Position numbers and translations under genes: made by a program. Below, one piece after another: positions 8,780 through 17,029 of a stretch of 42,232 nt of DNA; position 1 is the stretch's first letter; each line of letters starts with the position of its first letter. Under the pieces are notes generated by a model. The model had not been told where the DNA came from and made no database searches. It was given only the letters and a program-made list of their open reading frames with translations. The stretch is from positions 1-42,232 of the forward strand of contig USEY01000025.1 in the NCBI GenBank assembly GCA_900553815.1, in the 5' to 3' direction. The DNA comes from an uncultured Bacteroides sp. GTDB taxonomy: Bacteria; Bacteroidota; Bacteroidia; Bacteroidales; Bacteroidaceae.

Positions 8780-9526
8780 CTAAAGTATAAAATCAAAAGA
8801 TTGCTTTTCCAGCTCCATTTCATACTGCTTAATAAGCGCATCATAGCTTAAAAAGGAAACCCGTTTGTTCTGACGCAACTCGTCAAAGGCATAAAAGCGC
8901 ATTTTCCTCTCAAATTCCTGCTTCCGTTTTGCGTCCGCCACAATCGTCATCCTGACATAGAAGTCCTGCAAATCATTGAATTTCAGCAATGAGTTCTGAA
9001 TATCAGTCGAATGTTCTATCTCAAAGAAGGTATGAGGCATATCACGTTGATTAAACCAGATGGTATCAATCGTAGAGCTACGCTTCACTATCTGAGGATA
9101 GGAATAAGGGGGCAGCCCGTCAAGAGTGGAAAGCTCATGTAGACTTTGCCCGTTGTAGAACTTTTTATTCTTATCCTGCGAGGGTATGAATGTCTGCATC
9201 TTACGATATTTTCCTATTATCAGCAAAATGCCCTGATAATACGTATGATTAAACATGCTGGCATTTTCCGAGTCCTTGTTTTTATCGGTTTCCACTATAA
9301 ATCCCCGATCTTCTATTTCCTTTCTGTATTTCTCAAGACCATACAAGCCCGGTTTAATCTTATAGATTCCCTTGGTCTGCTGAACGATACGACGAATACT
9401 TGCAAATGGTGTCTTTGTTTTCCATTCACAATCCTTTATCTTAAAGACTTCCCTGTTCAAATCGCCCAAAGTGGCAACACCACCCAGCTTATCTAAGGTT
9501 TCTATAACCGCTTCATATTGTTTCAT
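8780..9526 (-). CDS. Winged-helix (HARE-HTH-like) protein with a PD-(D/E)XK-like nuclease core
   Basis: A 248-residue soluble protein. Residues 1-70 form an HTH of HARE type (ETLDKLGGVATLGDLNREV, later GIYKIKPGLYGL as the wing). The middle region contains D154 in TIDTIWF, followed by E169 and E171 in FFEIEHS. This is the spacing of a PD-(D/E)XK core, with Glu in place of the usual Lys. The C-terminal part is basic and helical. An HTH plus nuclease core is found in orphan restriction-like proteins and in defence islands. No methyltransferase is adjacent. Gene and small partner (8569-8775) sit between two 504-bp direct repeats. A C-terminal remnant of a second copy lies at 7703-7729. Nuclease activity is inferred. 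Confidence 0.6.
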   Translation of the reverse strand: MKQYEAVIETLDKLGGVATLGDLNREVFKIKDCEWKTKTPFASIRRIVQQTKGIYKIKPGLYGLEKYRKEIEDRGFIVETDKNKDSENASMFNHTYYQGILLIIGKYRKMQTFIPSQDKNKKFYNGQSLHELSTLDGLPPYSYPQIVKRSSTIDTIWFNQRDMPHTFFEIEHSTDIQNSLLKFNDLQDFYVRMTIVADAKRKQEFERKMRFYAFDELRQNKRVSFLSYDALIKQYEMELEKQSFDFIL

Positions 9527-9552
9527 GCCAACCTGTAATTTTATAAACGTGT

Positions 9553-10056
9553 TTTTCTTACCTGACTGTCCAATAAAACAGTTACATTCTTACTCTTTGC
9601 AGGTAATTTTACTCGCATACAAATGTACGAAATTGCAGCATGATTATGGATTGACATCTTCTAAAAAAGCGACTTTTTTATTTCCGACTCACCCAAACAG
9701 TTCTGACCGGTATACACTTTTATCCGATCAGCAACCTGTCTCATCAATATACGTGTCTGCAGGCCCCTGCTCCCGCATCCCTAACATGCCTCACCGTCAG
9801 CCTCCCAGCACCTTTCCCCTGCCAACCTGCCAAGAATGGAACAGCACCCGCATACAGTGTGCCTATCCCCTTGTCATAACCGACCGTCCGCTCTCTATCA
9901 TCCACTTCTGCCACCTGCCGCAACCTGCCGTTCAGCAGGCAAACGCTGTTTGAAATCCGCTGCCCATCGACACTGCAAAAAGCCAGGTACACCGCCAGCT
10001 CGTCGCTCTCCCAGCCCAAGGGCAGACGCAAGCTGCATCGCCCATCGGAGCGGCTG
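9553..10056. repeat. 504-bp direct repeat, copy 2
   Basis: This is the partner of 7728-8231 and includes the 3' end of the intact DUF6266-type gene. A minus-strand TACATTTG box at 9627-9620 lies about 94 bp upstream of the winged-helix gene start and is its likely promoter. Recombination between the two copies would delete the intervening 1.8 kb as a circle. Confidence 0.85.
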
Positions 10057-10553
10057 CCTGCCGAAAGCTGCCAGATGGCTTCGCCGCGCGTCCGGTTGTA
10101 GACCAGCAGCATGGCCACGTCATCGGCCGCCGCATCGCCTTCTGCGGTGTTATTGCTCCACGAAACCAGCATATTGCCACCCATACGGCCTACAGATGCG
10201 CCTGAAGCAGGTGTCAGGCTGCCTTGGCTGATACGCACCTTCTCAAAATCGAGCACAGCCTCCTGCCCATTGCCTGCAAAGGCATAGTGCATCAGGTAGG
10301 AAATGGCAGCATTATAAGCCGATTTTCCCTGTTCATAATTGCGGTATCCCACTTGGATAAAAGGCAGAATAGTTTTCAGAAAGTTAACAGCAGTACGAAA
10401 TTTGCCCCGCTGACACTGCTGCCGTTCCGTATTGGGGTTGCTCACCCGCGCCGCACGCGAGCGAATGTAGTAGATGTTTTTCCACCGGCAGCCTACTACC
10501 GGGCCTACCTTGCCCGAGAAGCCTCCCAAAAGGCCTTGAATCATTTTTCCCAT
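9744..10553 (-). CDS. DUF6266-type protein
   Basis: A 269-residue protein with the N-terminal signature of this Bacteroidetes family: MGKMIQGLLGGFSGKVGPVVG followed by an aromatic, basic stretch (WKNIYYIRSRAA). A helical region and a beta-rich C-terminal half follow (GNMLVSWSNN, DVAMLLVYNRTRGEAIW, ELAVYLAFCS). There is no signal peptide. The family is often multi-copy in Bacteroides and its function is unknown; a structural role in phage-like particles has been my working idea but is not supported here. The promoter is well defined on the minus strand: TTTG at 10707-10704, 19 bp, TATATTTG at 10684-10677. A broken second copy lies at 7919-8231. The DUF number is recalled and not checked. Confidence 0.75.
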   Translation of the reverse strand: MGKMIQGLLGGFSGKVGPVVGCRWKNIYYIRSRAARVSNPNTERQQCQRGKFRTAVNFLKTILPFIQVGYRNYEQGKSAYNAAISYLMHYAFAGNGQEAVLDFEKVRISQGSLTPASGASVGRMGGNMLVSWSNNTAEGDAAADDVAMLLVYNRTRGEAIWQLSAGSRSDGRCSLRLPLGWESDELAVYLAFCSVDGQRISNSVCLLNGRLRQVAEVDDRERTVGYDKGIGTLYAGAVPFLAGWQGKGAGRLTVRHVRDAGAGACRHVY

Positions 10554-10676
10554 AATCGTTTGTCGTTTTAGTTGTGTTGTCTAATGTCCGAAGAGTGAAC
10601 CATACAGCAACAGCCGGGAAGCATATTCCCGCCACCGCAACTTTTCACTGCTACTATTTGGTTTTAGTTCTGTATG

Positions 10677-10707
10677 CAAATATACAAAATTCACACAATA
10701 AGCCAAA
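10677..10707 (-). promoter_or_regulatory. Bacteroides promoter for the DUF6266-type gene
   Basis: On the minus strand TTTG (10707-10704) is separated by 19 bp from TATATTTG (10684-10677). This matches the -33/-7 consensus and spacing of the Bacteroides housekeeping sigma factor. It leaves a leader of about 115 nt. Confidence 0.7.
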
Positions 10708-10784
10708 ACTATTTCCCAAAAATTAAATTTCAATTTTCACCCGATACAATCCCTGCATCCCTCCTATCCTCTCCCTCCGCACAC

Positions 10785-10859
10785 ACCTGCTCCGTATTTG
10801 CTCCGTATCTTCTTCGCTCTAAAGGAAGAAAGAAGGAACGGAGCAAATACGGAGCAGGT
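10785..10859. repeat. Perfect 22-bp inverted repeat with internal GCTCCGTAT duplications
   Basis: Positions 10785-10806 and 10838-10859 are exact reverse complements around a 31-bp purine-rich loop that adds imperfect pairing. Each arm itself contains GCTCCGT twice, spaced 10 bp. The element lies in the 477-bp gap (10554-11030) between the DUF6266 promoter and hicB, where nothing else is seen. It could be a transcript-end hairpin, a recombinase site or a mobile palindrome. Confidence 0.75.
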
Positions 10860-11030
10860 AGGGGGAAAAACAGTCGTCGGGCTGGCGAATGGGATAAGAG
10901 GAAACAGGAGGATTTTTCGGACTTTCCTTCATCTGGAACAGGAACAAATAGTGCTGAACTTAGAAATTCAAACACTTGGGGACAGCCGGGAACTTCTAAT
11001 AATAAAAGGGCGATCTAATAACTATAACAA

Positions 11031-11369
11031 TCATAACATCGTCGCAATCTGTTTCTCAACTGCGGCTTTGATAAAGGCATTAATGGATATTCCAGCTTGC
11101 TTGGCAAGAAAAGCAATGCGACTATGCGTTTCGGGAGAGATACGGATATTGAGCGAACCCGAATAGCTTTTATGCGGTTCAATACCTTCTTCTTTACAAT
11201 ATTCCAAGTAATCATCCACCGCATTATGAAATGCTCCGGTCAGTTCCTTTACGCTTTCACCTTCAAAATTCACAAGACCGTTTATGCCTTCTATCTTTCC
11301 AAAAAACACATTGTCCTTTTCGCTAAACGAAACTGAACCTATATAACCTTTGTAAGTCAATGTATTCAT
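11031..11369 (-). CDS. hicB: HicB-family antitoxin
   Basis: A 112-residue protein with the HicB layout. The N-terminal partial RNase-H-like fold has the signature Y-x-G-x-V (YKGYIGSVSFSEKDNVFFGKIEGI) followed by the GESVKELTGAFHNAVDDYLEYC helix. The C-terminal ribbon-helix-helix DNA-binding domain (SGSLNIRISPETHSRIAFLAKQAG, then SINAFIKAAVEKQI; together about 75-110) is typical of the antitoxin that binds its own promoter. The ATG at 11369 is chosen over an in-frame TTG two codons upstream. It lies 11 bp downstream of hicA, in the usual order hicA then hicB. It neutralises HicA by direct binding and presumably autorepresses the pair. Confidence 0.88.
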   Translation of the reverse strand: MNTLTYKGYIGSVSFSEKDNVFFGKIEGINGLVNFEGESVKELTGAFHNAVDDYLEYCKEEGIEPHKSYSGSLNIRISPETHSRIAFLAKQAGISINAFIKAAVEKQIATML

Positions 11370-11380
11370 AACCAAATTAT

Positions 11381-11638
11381 TTATTTAATAAATCCTGCTT
11401 CTATCAAATCATCCAATACTTGTTTCAAGGCATATCCCTTGACTATATTCCCAGGATGTGGCTTATGCAACATGATAGGACGTCTATCCTTATTATGATA
11501 GACAATCCTTGAACCTGATGTTTTACCTTTATTTGATTTGGTATATCCAAATATGGATAACAGCCTTTCCATTTCATCAAATGTAAAGTCCCTGGGTTGC
11601 TTTTTGAATCGTTCTATAAGTTTTTCTTTTGTACCCAT
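11381..11638 (-). CDS. hicA: HicA-family mRNA interferase toxin
   Basis: An 85-residue protein with the double-stranded-RNA-binding-like HicA fold: an N-terminal helix MGTKEKLIERF, the strand and turn GSRIVYHNKDRRP, then MLHKPHPGN carrying the catalytic-type histidine, and the final helix ALKQVLDDLIEAGF. The ATG at 11638 is preferred to an upstream frame extension of 36 residues that looks non-coding. HicA cleaves mRNA and tmRNA independently of translation in characterised members. It is the first gene of the pair, and the position in an accessory island with two nuclease genes fits a stabilising or anti-phage role. Confidence 0.87.
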   Translation of the reverse strand: MGTKEKLIERFKKQPRDFTFDEMERLLSIFGYTKSNKGKTSGSRIVYHNKDRRPIMLHKPHPGNIVKGYALKQVLDDLIEAGFIK

Positions 11639-11818
11639 ATTGAATGTTTTTGCGAATGTAACTATAAAATAGTTGCAAAACAAATAAAGTATATGTTTTT
11701 TAAAGAAAGTACATGATGAGTTATCACATCGACCATAATAAATCAATCACAATCGCAAAAGGTCTCACGTTTCCAGCTGTCATCGAAGACATACAATATT
11801 CGCCTATTACCTGTACAT

Positions 11819-13108
11819 TCACCTTAACAAAACAGCTATATTCCCCAACGGATGCTCTATCAGCGTCTCTGCCTCTGTAAAAATATGCCAGGCATCAGTA
11901 TGCAGAATTTCACGGTAAGAAGTATTTCTTTCCTTATGTATCGGTATGACCCCAATGCGTGGATTTACTATCTCACAGACCTTGCGAAGGGTAGCCACAT
12001 CAGCATGACCGCTGGTATGGAAACCGTCGCGGGTACCGTCTGCAATGCGGTCGCCAAACAATTCCCTTAATTCACGTATCCGCTCATTGCTATACGGTTT
12101 TCCATGCTCGGCATAACCACTCCACAATGAATAAATCAGCCAGGCTGGATCGTCCGCATATTTGCAGAGCAAGGCTTTCACCAACGATGAATGACTGATA
12201 CGAACAGGCATCAGAAAGCCTTGCCGACGCATTTTGTACCACAGATTATCAACCTTATTATCGCCCAACAAACAGACTTTATCAAAACAGAAAAGCTTCT
12301 GCTCTTGCCCGGCATAGCGGGTAAAGATATTCAGTACACGCTGCTGATACCGGTCTACGCAGAACAGCCGCCCCGTATCCTTGCAAGCCTGATGAAAAGA
12401 GGCCAGCCGGTCAAGGTCGGTAGACGAGCACAGCGCAAATACATATTTATGCTTCTTGAGCAAATCGATGACGTTATCTTTGATATCAGCTTCCTTCCAT
12501 ACACTCTCTGTCTGCCGTCCCAGCATGGTACCTTCCGTAATAAGAATATCGACACGTCCCACATGGCCCAACAGAGTAGGTTCCAATCCTTTGCCCAGAT
12601 AGCCGTGGCTGCGGAAATCGCCCGTATGAAGAATGGTCTTGCCTTCACACTCAATCTTGAACATATAGGCGTCGAAAGCCGAATGGCTGACAAAATAGGG
12701 AGTGACAAACAGCTTGCCCTTACCGCCAACATCTATCCGCCGGGCAATGGTATATGTCCGCATCCGGCCGATAGTTTGATGAGTTTCTTCCTGATGCAAG
12801 TAAGCATATTTGCATTGCATGACTTCCCGAGCTCCGGCACCGATGTACTGCGGAATATGCGGCGACACCCACGGCAGCAGCCCCACATGGTCGCCATGAT
12901 AGTGCGTATAGAACAGAGCATCCACTCCATCCGTCAGTTTCTCCACCTCGGCTTTCGTCAAGTCCTCTGCACGGTCACCATCCGCCTCATCCGGGCTGTT
13001 GCCCGGCAGGTTACTACCAAGGTCAATAAGTACCCTACAGCCCTCGGTCGCAATTTCTGTAATGCAGCCCCCTATCTGACGGGCACCGCGGTGGATTTGA
13101 ATTTTCAT
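11819..13108 (-). CDS. RNase J-like MBL-fold/beta-CASP hydrolase
   Basis: A 429-residue soluble protein. Metallo-beta-lactamase motifs are complete: motif II THYHGDH at 68-74, a His in VSHS (142), HTGDF at 161-165, and a downstream HTSGHAD motif near 368, which in beta-CASP RNases supplies metal and phosphate ligands. The segment between (about 190-350) replaces the classic beta-CASP insertion. Length is shorter than standard RNase J (about 550) because the C-terminal domain is missing. The likely activity is metal-dependent RNA or DNA phosphodiester cleavage. The gene follows the PD-(D/E)XK gene at 13248-14237 on the same strand after 139 bp, next to hicAB, so a defence role is a reasonable inference. 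It is not the housekeeping ribonuclease. Confidence 0.75.
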   Translation of the reverse strand: MKIQIHRGARQIGGCITEIATEGCRVLIDLGSNLPGNSPDEADGDRAEDLTKAEVEKLTDGVDALFYTHYHGDHVGLLPWVSPHIPQYIGAGAREVMQCKYAYLHQEETHQTIGRMRTYTIARRIDVGGKGKLFVTPYFVSHSAFDAYMFKIECEGKTILHTGDFRSHGYLGKGLEPTLLGHVGRVDILITEGTMLGRQTESVWKEADIKDNVIDLLKKHKYVFALCSSTDLDRLASFHQACKDTGRLFCVDRYQQRVLNIFTRYAGQEQKLFCFDKVCLLGDNKVDNLWYKMRRQGFLMPVRISHSSLVKALLCKYADDPAWLIYSLWSGYAEHGKPYSNERIRELRELFGDRIADGTRDGFHTSGHADVATLRKVCEIVNPRIGVIPIHKERNTSYREILHTDAWHIFTEAETLIEHPLGNIAVLLR

Positions 13109-13247
13109 GGATATGCTACATACAAGGTTTTACATAATTACCGTTCCATTGTTATTTTCTGTTTCTACACCCCCTCATTCAGTTTCCGAAAGTCACGAAC
13201 CGCCGGTGTCAAAGAGAATATAACAAAATGAAAGAAACAAAACATAA

Positions 13248-14237
13248 TCAGAGGAGTTGACTGACTGGCTGATAACGATATGTCACAGACAAGGCATTCT
13301 TATTCAGTTCAACCAAAATCCCCTTCAACTTGTCTTTTATCAATGGATGAAGATCATCGGCCAGAAAAACGGCCTCAACCGTCCGAATGCGCTTACCCTC
13401 AATAGCCGTAAGAAGCTGTTGCAAGCCTCTGTAACACGTCCTTTTCCGATAAACTTCTTCAGGATACTTAATCTGACCGGTAATAACGAGATGTACCGTC
13501 AGATTGGCATAATACATCAGTTCGGACAGAATGCCTACTTTCCTGTTATCGGTATTCACCGTATCCTTCAGTTCGTATATCCGAAAAACATCATGACTGA
13601 TTTGCCATAAATCCACTTGGCTACTGCCACCCGGAGTCAAAGCAGTGGCCTTCGATATTTCCCTATCAAAGAGTCCTACCGGCAACTGGTGATGGACGGT
13701 TAAAGGAGATTTTTCGTTCAATGCTCTACATATCCTTGCTTCAAGTATAGCTTCGGGTTTTCTAATGCTGTCGTTTGTTTCAGAAACACATTCACTTTTA
13801 TTTTCTGTGGTAGGAAAGTTGACTACGAGCTGCTGGTGCGCCTGCCGGAAAACCTCTATTTCCGCAGCACGGTCTTTATCAACGGTAAACCAGGGATAAT
13901 TCCGGCAAGCCCACAATACCCTGAGAAGAAACCGGTTGTAGTGTTTTTCTTCCGTGGCTTGTTCCTTACTGTAACAGGGATTATCCCACGCCAGCACAAC
14001 CGAGGACACCCGGTTACCCAGGTAACTCCGCAGACAGAATATCCAGCCTTCAAAGGCCGCACAGTCTTCCTGCATGTTCTGCCTGACTCCATAACCATCC
14101 ATCATAACCCGCAACACGGAGCCTTCCAGCATAAAATCAATATGCCGGGGCGGTTTTACCGAGGGAACGGACGCTCGTATGAATTCAAAAATCCCCTTCT
14201 TATCCATCATTGATTTTGCCAAAATATCATTCAACAC
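13248..14237 (-). CDS. PD-(D/E)XK nuclease-like protein
   Basis: A 329-residue soluble protein with a readable PD-(D/E)XK core in its C-terminal half: a helix containing E166, then QVDLW with D209, twelve residues, and the strand FRIYELK with E222 and K224. The helix GILSELMYYANLTVHLV follows, as in restriction and Cas4-type folds. The N-terminal 140 residues have no recognised domain. They contain an aromatic-rich stretch (FEGWIFCLRSYLG, then WDNPCYS). Two ATGs are close (14237 and 14210 or 14207); the first is given. It precedes the MBL-fold gene by 139 bp. I infer a two-gene nuclease module but do not recognise a named system. Confidence 0.65.
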   Translation of the reverse strand: MLNDILAKSMMDKKGIFEFIRASVPSVKPPRHIDFMLEGSVLRVMMDGYGVRQNMQEDCAAFEGWIFCLRSYLGNRVSSVVLAWDNPCYSKEQATEEKHYNRFLLRVLWACRNYPWFTVDKDRAAEIEVFRQAHQQLVVNFPTTENKSECVSETNDSIRKPEAILEARICRALNEKSPLTVHHQLPVGLFDREISKATALTPGGSSQVDLWQISHDVFRIYELKDTVNTDNRKVGILSELMYYANLTVHLVITGQIKYPEEVYRKRTCYRGLQQLLTAIEGKRIRTVEAVFLADDLHPLIKDKLKGILVELNKNALSVTYRYQPVSQLL

Positions 14238-14409
14238 TTCAGTTTTTCACAGCCTTCTGCCTATAAGTCCCTATTACAAAGACGGCAGGTTTTGCACCCT
14301 CATATCGTCAAATAGCAAATACAAGGGCTTAAACACTATAATAAAATTGTTTAAGGCAATCTTCCCGGACTACTTGTTCAAGACCGTACAGCCTAATAAA
14401 GTACGAATC
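14238..14409. other. Gap with weak minus-strand terminator hairpin
   Basis: CTTAAACA (14328-14335) pairs with TGTTTAAG (14348-14355) just past the stop of the small membrane gene. No gene is seen here, and the gap probably marks the boundary between the accessory island and core genes. Confidence 0.35.
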
Positions 14410-14745
14410 CTACTCTTTCGCCTCCTCCTGCGGAATACGCACAGAGGTGTACAGTTCAAGGATGGCGGCAATGGTGAGGCTGACAATCCATTCGTTGCCG
14501 TGGGTAAAGAGCATGAAGACACCGGTAAGCACCAGGATGAGGGCGCCGAAGATTTGCTGGCGGCGCAGGCGTTTCACGTTGGGGTTGCGGCTGCTGGAAG
14601 GAGAATTGATTTGAGCCAGGGCAAAGAGAGTGGCACCGATGGTATAGACGTAGGGAGAGAGTTCCCAACCGGTGATGTAGACGGCGGCACCTACCAGGGT
14701 CATCACACCGCCAACGACGTAAAGCGCAGGAATCAGCTGTTTCAT
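14410..14745 (-). CDS. Small four-helix membrane protein
   Basis: A 111-residue protein with four predicted membrane helices: about 5-24 (IPALYVVGGVMTLVGAAVYI), 31-46, 66-82 (GALILVLTGVFML), and 85-103. A short basic linker (NPNVKRLRRQQ) sits between helices 2 and 3. There is no signal peptide and the tail is charged. The start overlaps the stop of the DivIC/FtsB-like gene by 4 bp (ATGA), so the two are translationally coupled. I do not recognise a functional family. Coupling to a division protein next to dnaX suggests a conserved core envelope gene. Confidence 0.75.
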   Translation of the reverse strand: MKQLIPALYVVGGVMTLVGAAVYITGWELSPYVYTIGATLFALAQINSPSSSRNPNVKRLRRQQIFGALILVLTGVFMLFTHGNEWIVSLTIAAILELYTSVRIPQEEAKE

Positions 14746-15047
14746 TCTATATCGTCTTCAAAAACAAAAATATCTTCGTTGGGCTTCTTCATCAGGTATT
14801 TCTCACGGGCAATGCGCTCTATGGCCGACGAGTCGGCCTGAAGTTCATTGAGCCGTTTGGTATTCTCCTCGTATTCAGAACGATATTTGCTTATTTCCTC
14901 ACGCAAGAGCATTTCCTCACGGGTGTAGCTCAGCCTGCGTATGATGCTGTTCTCGTCGAGGAACACAATGATGACTCCAAAGATACACAACGTCAGCAGA
15001 TACTTGTGCCGACGAACAAACGTCCAGAGTGAAGCAAGTTTATTCAT
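14742..15047 (-). CDS. DivIC/FtsB-like septum formation initiator
   Basis: A 101-residue bitopic protein: short cytoplasmic N-terminus, one membrane helix (about residues 15-31, YLLTLCIFGVIIVFL), then a periplasmic coiled coil (about 35-75, TREEMLLREEISKYRSEYE onward) and the conserved IERIAREKYLMKKPNEDIF segment. This is the hallmark of DivIC/FtsB, which joins FtsL and FtsQ in the divisome. The ATG at 15047 is chosen because the frame upstream (to 15152) is non-coding in character and contains the divergent promoter. A minus-strand TATCTTTG box (15085-15078) lies 31 bp before it. It is the first gene of a two-gene unit. Confidence 0.88.
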   Translation of the reverse strand: MNKLASLWTFVRRHKYLLTLCIFGVIIVFLDENSIIRRLSYTREEMLLREEISKYRSEYEENTKRLNELQADSSAIERIAREKYLMKKPNEDIFVFEDDIE

Positions 15048-15077
15048 TCTCCCTACATGATTTAGAAGTTCCGCCGA

Positions 15078-15126
15078 CAAAGATAAGAGGAATAACTGAA
15101 ATATTTCTTTTTTTTGCGTACATTTG
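15078..15126. promoter_or_regulatory. Divergent -7 boxes for the DivIC/FtsB-like gene and dnaX
   Basis: TATCTTTG on the minus strand (15085-15078) faces the DivIC/FtsB-like gene. TACATTTG on the + strand (15119-15126) faces dnaX, leaving an 88-nt leader. Both match TAnnTTTG; -33 elements are not obvious. Confidence 0.5.
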
Positions 15127-15214
15127 CAACCTATGTATGCCCTCCGGGACATGAAACTGATAACCCAAAGACTGATAGCCTTGGCCTATCGGGATGTGAC
15201 AAGAAGACCTGAAC

Positions 15215-17026
15215 ATGGAAAATTATATAGTATCTGCGCGCAAGTATCGCCCTTCGACTTTTGAATCGGTGGTGGGCCAACGGGCTCTGACCACTACGCT
15301 GAAGAATGCCATCAGTAGCGGAAAGCTGGCTCATGCCTACCTTTTCTGCGGTCCGCGTGGCGTGGGCAAGACGACGTGCGCACGTATCTTTGCCAAGACC
15401 ATCAACTGCCTGAACCCCACGGCCGACGGCGAGGCCTGCAACGAGTGTGAGTCGTGCCGGGCCTTCAACGAACAGCGTTCGTACAACATACACGAGTTGG
15501 ATGCCGCGTCGAACAACTCGGTGGACGACATCAGGCAACTGGTGGAACAGGTGCGCATACCACCCCAGATAGGAAAATACAAGGTGTACATCATCGACGA
15601 GGTGCACATGCTGACAACCTCGGCCTTCAATGCTTTCCTGAAGACACTGGAGGAGCCACCCCATCATGCCATCTTCATCCTGGCCACGACGGAGAAGCAC
15701 AAGATTCTGCCTACCATCCTGTCGCGCTGCCAGATATACGATTTCAACCGCATCAGTGTGGAGGACACCATAGCTCACCTGGCCTACGTAGCCTCGAAAG
15801 AGGGCATACAGGCTGAACCGGAAGCACTGAACGTAATAGCCCTGAAGGCCGACGGCGGTATGCGCGACGCGCTGTCCATCTTCGACCAGGTAGTGAGCTT
15901 CACGGGCGGCAACATTACCTACCAGGCTGTCATCGAGGACCTGAATGTACTGGACTATGAATACTACTTCAGGCTGACAGACAACTTTCTGGAAAACAAG
16001 GTGAGCGACTCGCTGTTGCTGTTCAACGAGGTGCTGAACAAGGGCTTTGACGGCAACCACTTCATCACGGGATTGTCCATGCACCTGCGCGACCTGCTGG
16101 TGAGCAAGGACGACGTCACCCTGCCGCTGCTACAGGTAGGTGCCAGCATACGCGAACGCTACCGCGCACAGGCACAGAAGTGCCCCGTCAACTTCCTGTA
16201 CCGGGCCATGAAGCTGTGCAACGACTGCGACCTGAACTACCGCACCAGCAAGAACAAGCGGCTGCTGGTGGAACTGACCTTGATACAGGCGGCACAGATT
16301 ACGGCAGAGACAGACGACGTGAGTGGTGGGCGTGGCCCTAAGCAGACATTAAAACCCATCTTCAACCAGGCTGCCGCACAGCCTCAACAGCAGGCAACGC
16401 CTGCGGCTCCACGTCCGATGCCCCAACCGAAACCGGCAGCCCCACAGGCACAACAACCTGCTACAACTGCCCCTGCCCCTAATGCCGCACCCGTACATGC
16501 GGCACCTACGGGACTGCTGCCCCAACAGACGGAGGAGAAGAAAATCCCTACCATGAAGAAGTCGGGACTGGGCATCTCCATCAAGCATGCACAGACGGCC
16601 GAACCGCAGAAGGCTGCCGCACCCGTTGCCGCACCCAAAACCACGGCAATGCCCGAGGAGGATTACATATTCAACGAGCGCGACGTGAACTACTACTGGC
16701 AGGAATACGCGGGCAGAATGCCTCAGGAACAGGTGGCACTGGCCAAGCGCATGCAAACCATGCACGTGAAGCTGATAAACAGCACGACCTTTGAGGCGGT
16801 AGTGGACAATGGCATCATTGCCCAAGAGTTCAATGCGCTGGTACCTTCCATACAAAACTACCTGCGCACAAGCCTGAAGAACCGCAAGGTGACCATGACC
16901 GTACGGGTGAGCGCGCCGGAAGAGAAGACACGCGCCTACAGCAAGGCGGAGAAATTCCAGATGATGAACGAGAAAAACGACGCGTTGCAAAAGCTGAAGG
17001 AGAGGTTCGGGCTGGAGTTTTATTAA
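15215..17026 (+). CDS. dnaX: DNA polymerase III subunit gamma/tau
   Basis: A 603-residue clamp-loader ATPase. N-terminal motifs: ARKYRPSTFESVVGQ, Walker A GPRGVGKTT (46-54), the zinc module with C65, C75, C78 and C81, Walker B IIDEVHML, sensor 1 ATTEKHKI, and the SRC arginine-finger motif LSRCQIYDF. Domain III follows to about residue 370. A Pro/Ala/Gln-rich linker (about 385-440) leads to a C-terminal tau-like domain (about 480-603). It loads the sliding clamp and ties polymerase to helicase. No obvious slippery A-run frameshift site is visible in the linker, so gamma formation, if any, is not evident. Length is normal for Bacteroides. Confidence 0.96.
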   Translation: MENYIVSARKYRPSTFESVVGQRALTTTLKNAISSGKLAHAYLFCGPRGVGKTTCARIFAKTINCLNPTADGEACNECESCRAFNEQRSYNIHELDAASNNSVDDIRQLVEQVRIPPQIGKYKVYIIDEVHMLTTSAFNAFLKTLEEPPHHAIFILATTEKHKILPTILSRCQIYDFNRISVEDTIAHLAYVASKEGIQAEPEALNVIALKADGGMRDALSIFDQVVSFTGGNITYQAVIEDLNVLDYEYYFRLTDNFLENKVSDSLLLFNEVLNKGFDGNHFITGLSMHLRDLLVSKDDVTLPLLQVGASIRERYRAQAQKCPVNFLYRAMKLCNDCDLNYRTSKNKRLLVELTLIQAAQITAETDDVSGGRGPKQTLKPIFNQAAAQPQQQATPAAPRPMPQPKPAAPQAQQPATTAPAPNAAPVHAAPTGLLPQQTEEKKIPTMKKSGLGISIKHAQTAEPQKAAAPVAAPKTTAMPEEDYIFNERDVNYYWQEYAGRMPQEQVALAKRMQTMHVKLINSTTFEAVVDNGIIAQEFNALVPSIQNYLRTSLKNRKVTMTVRVSAPEEKTRAYSKAEKFQMMNEKNDALQKLKERFGLEFY

Positions 17027-17029
17027 ACC

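Noticed and set aside
11639..11746. N-terminal extension of HicA by 36 residues
   Set aside because: The extension is Cys/Phe-rich, unlike any HicA, and the family start MGTKEKLIERF fits the ATG at 11638.
15215..17026. Programmed frameshift in dnaX
   Set aside because: No A-run slippery sequence is visible in the Pro/Ala-rich linker region where gamma would be formed.
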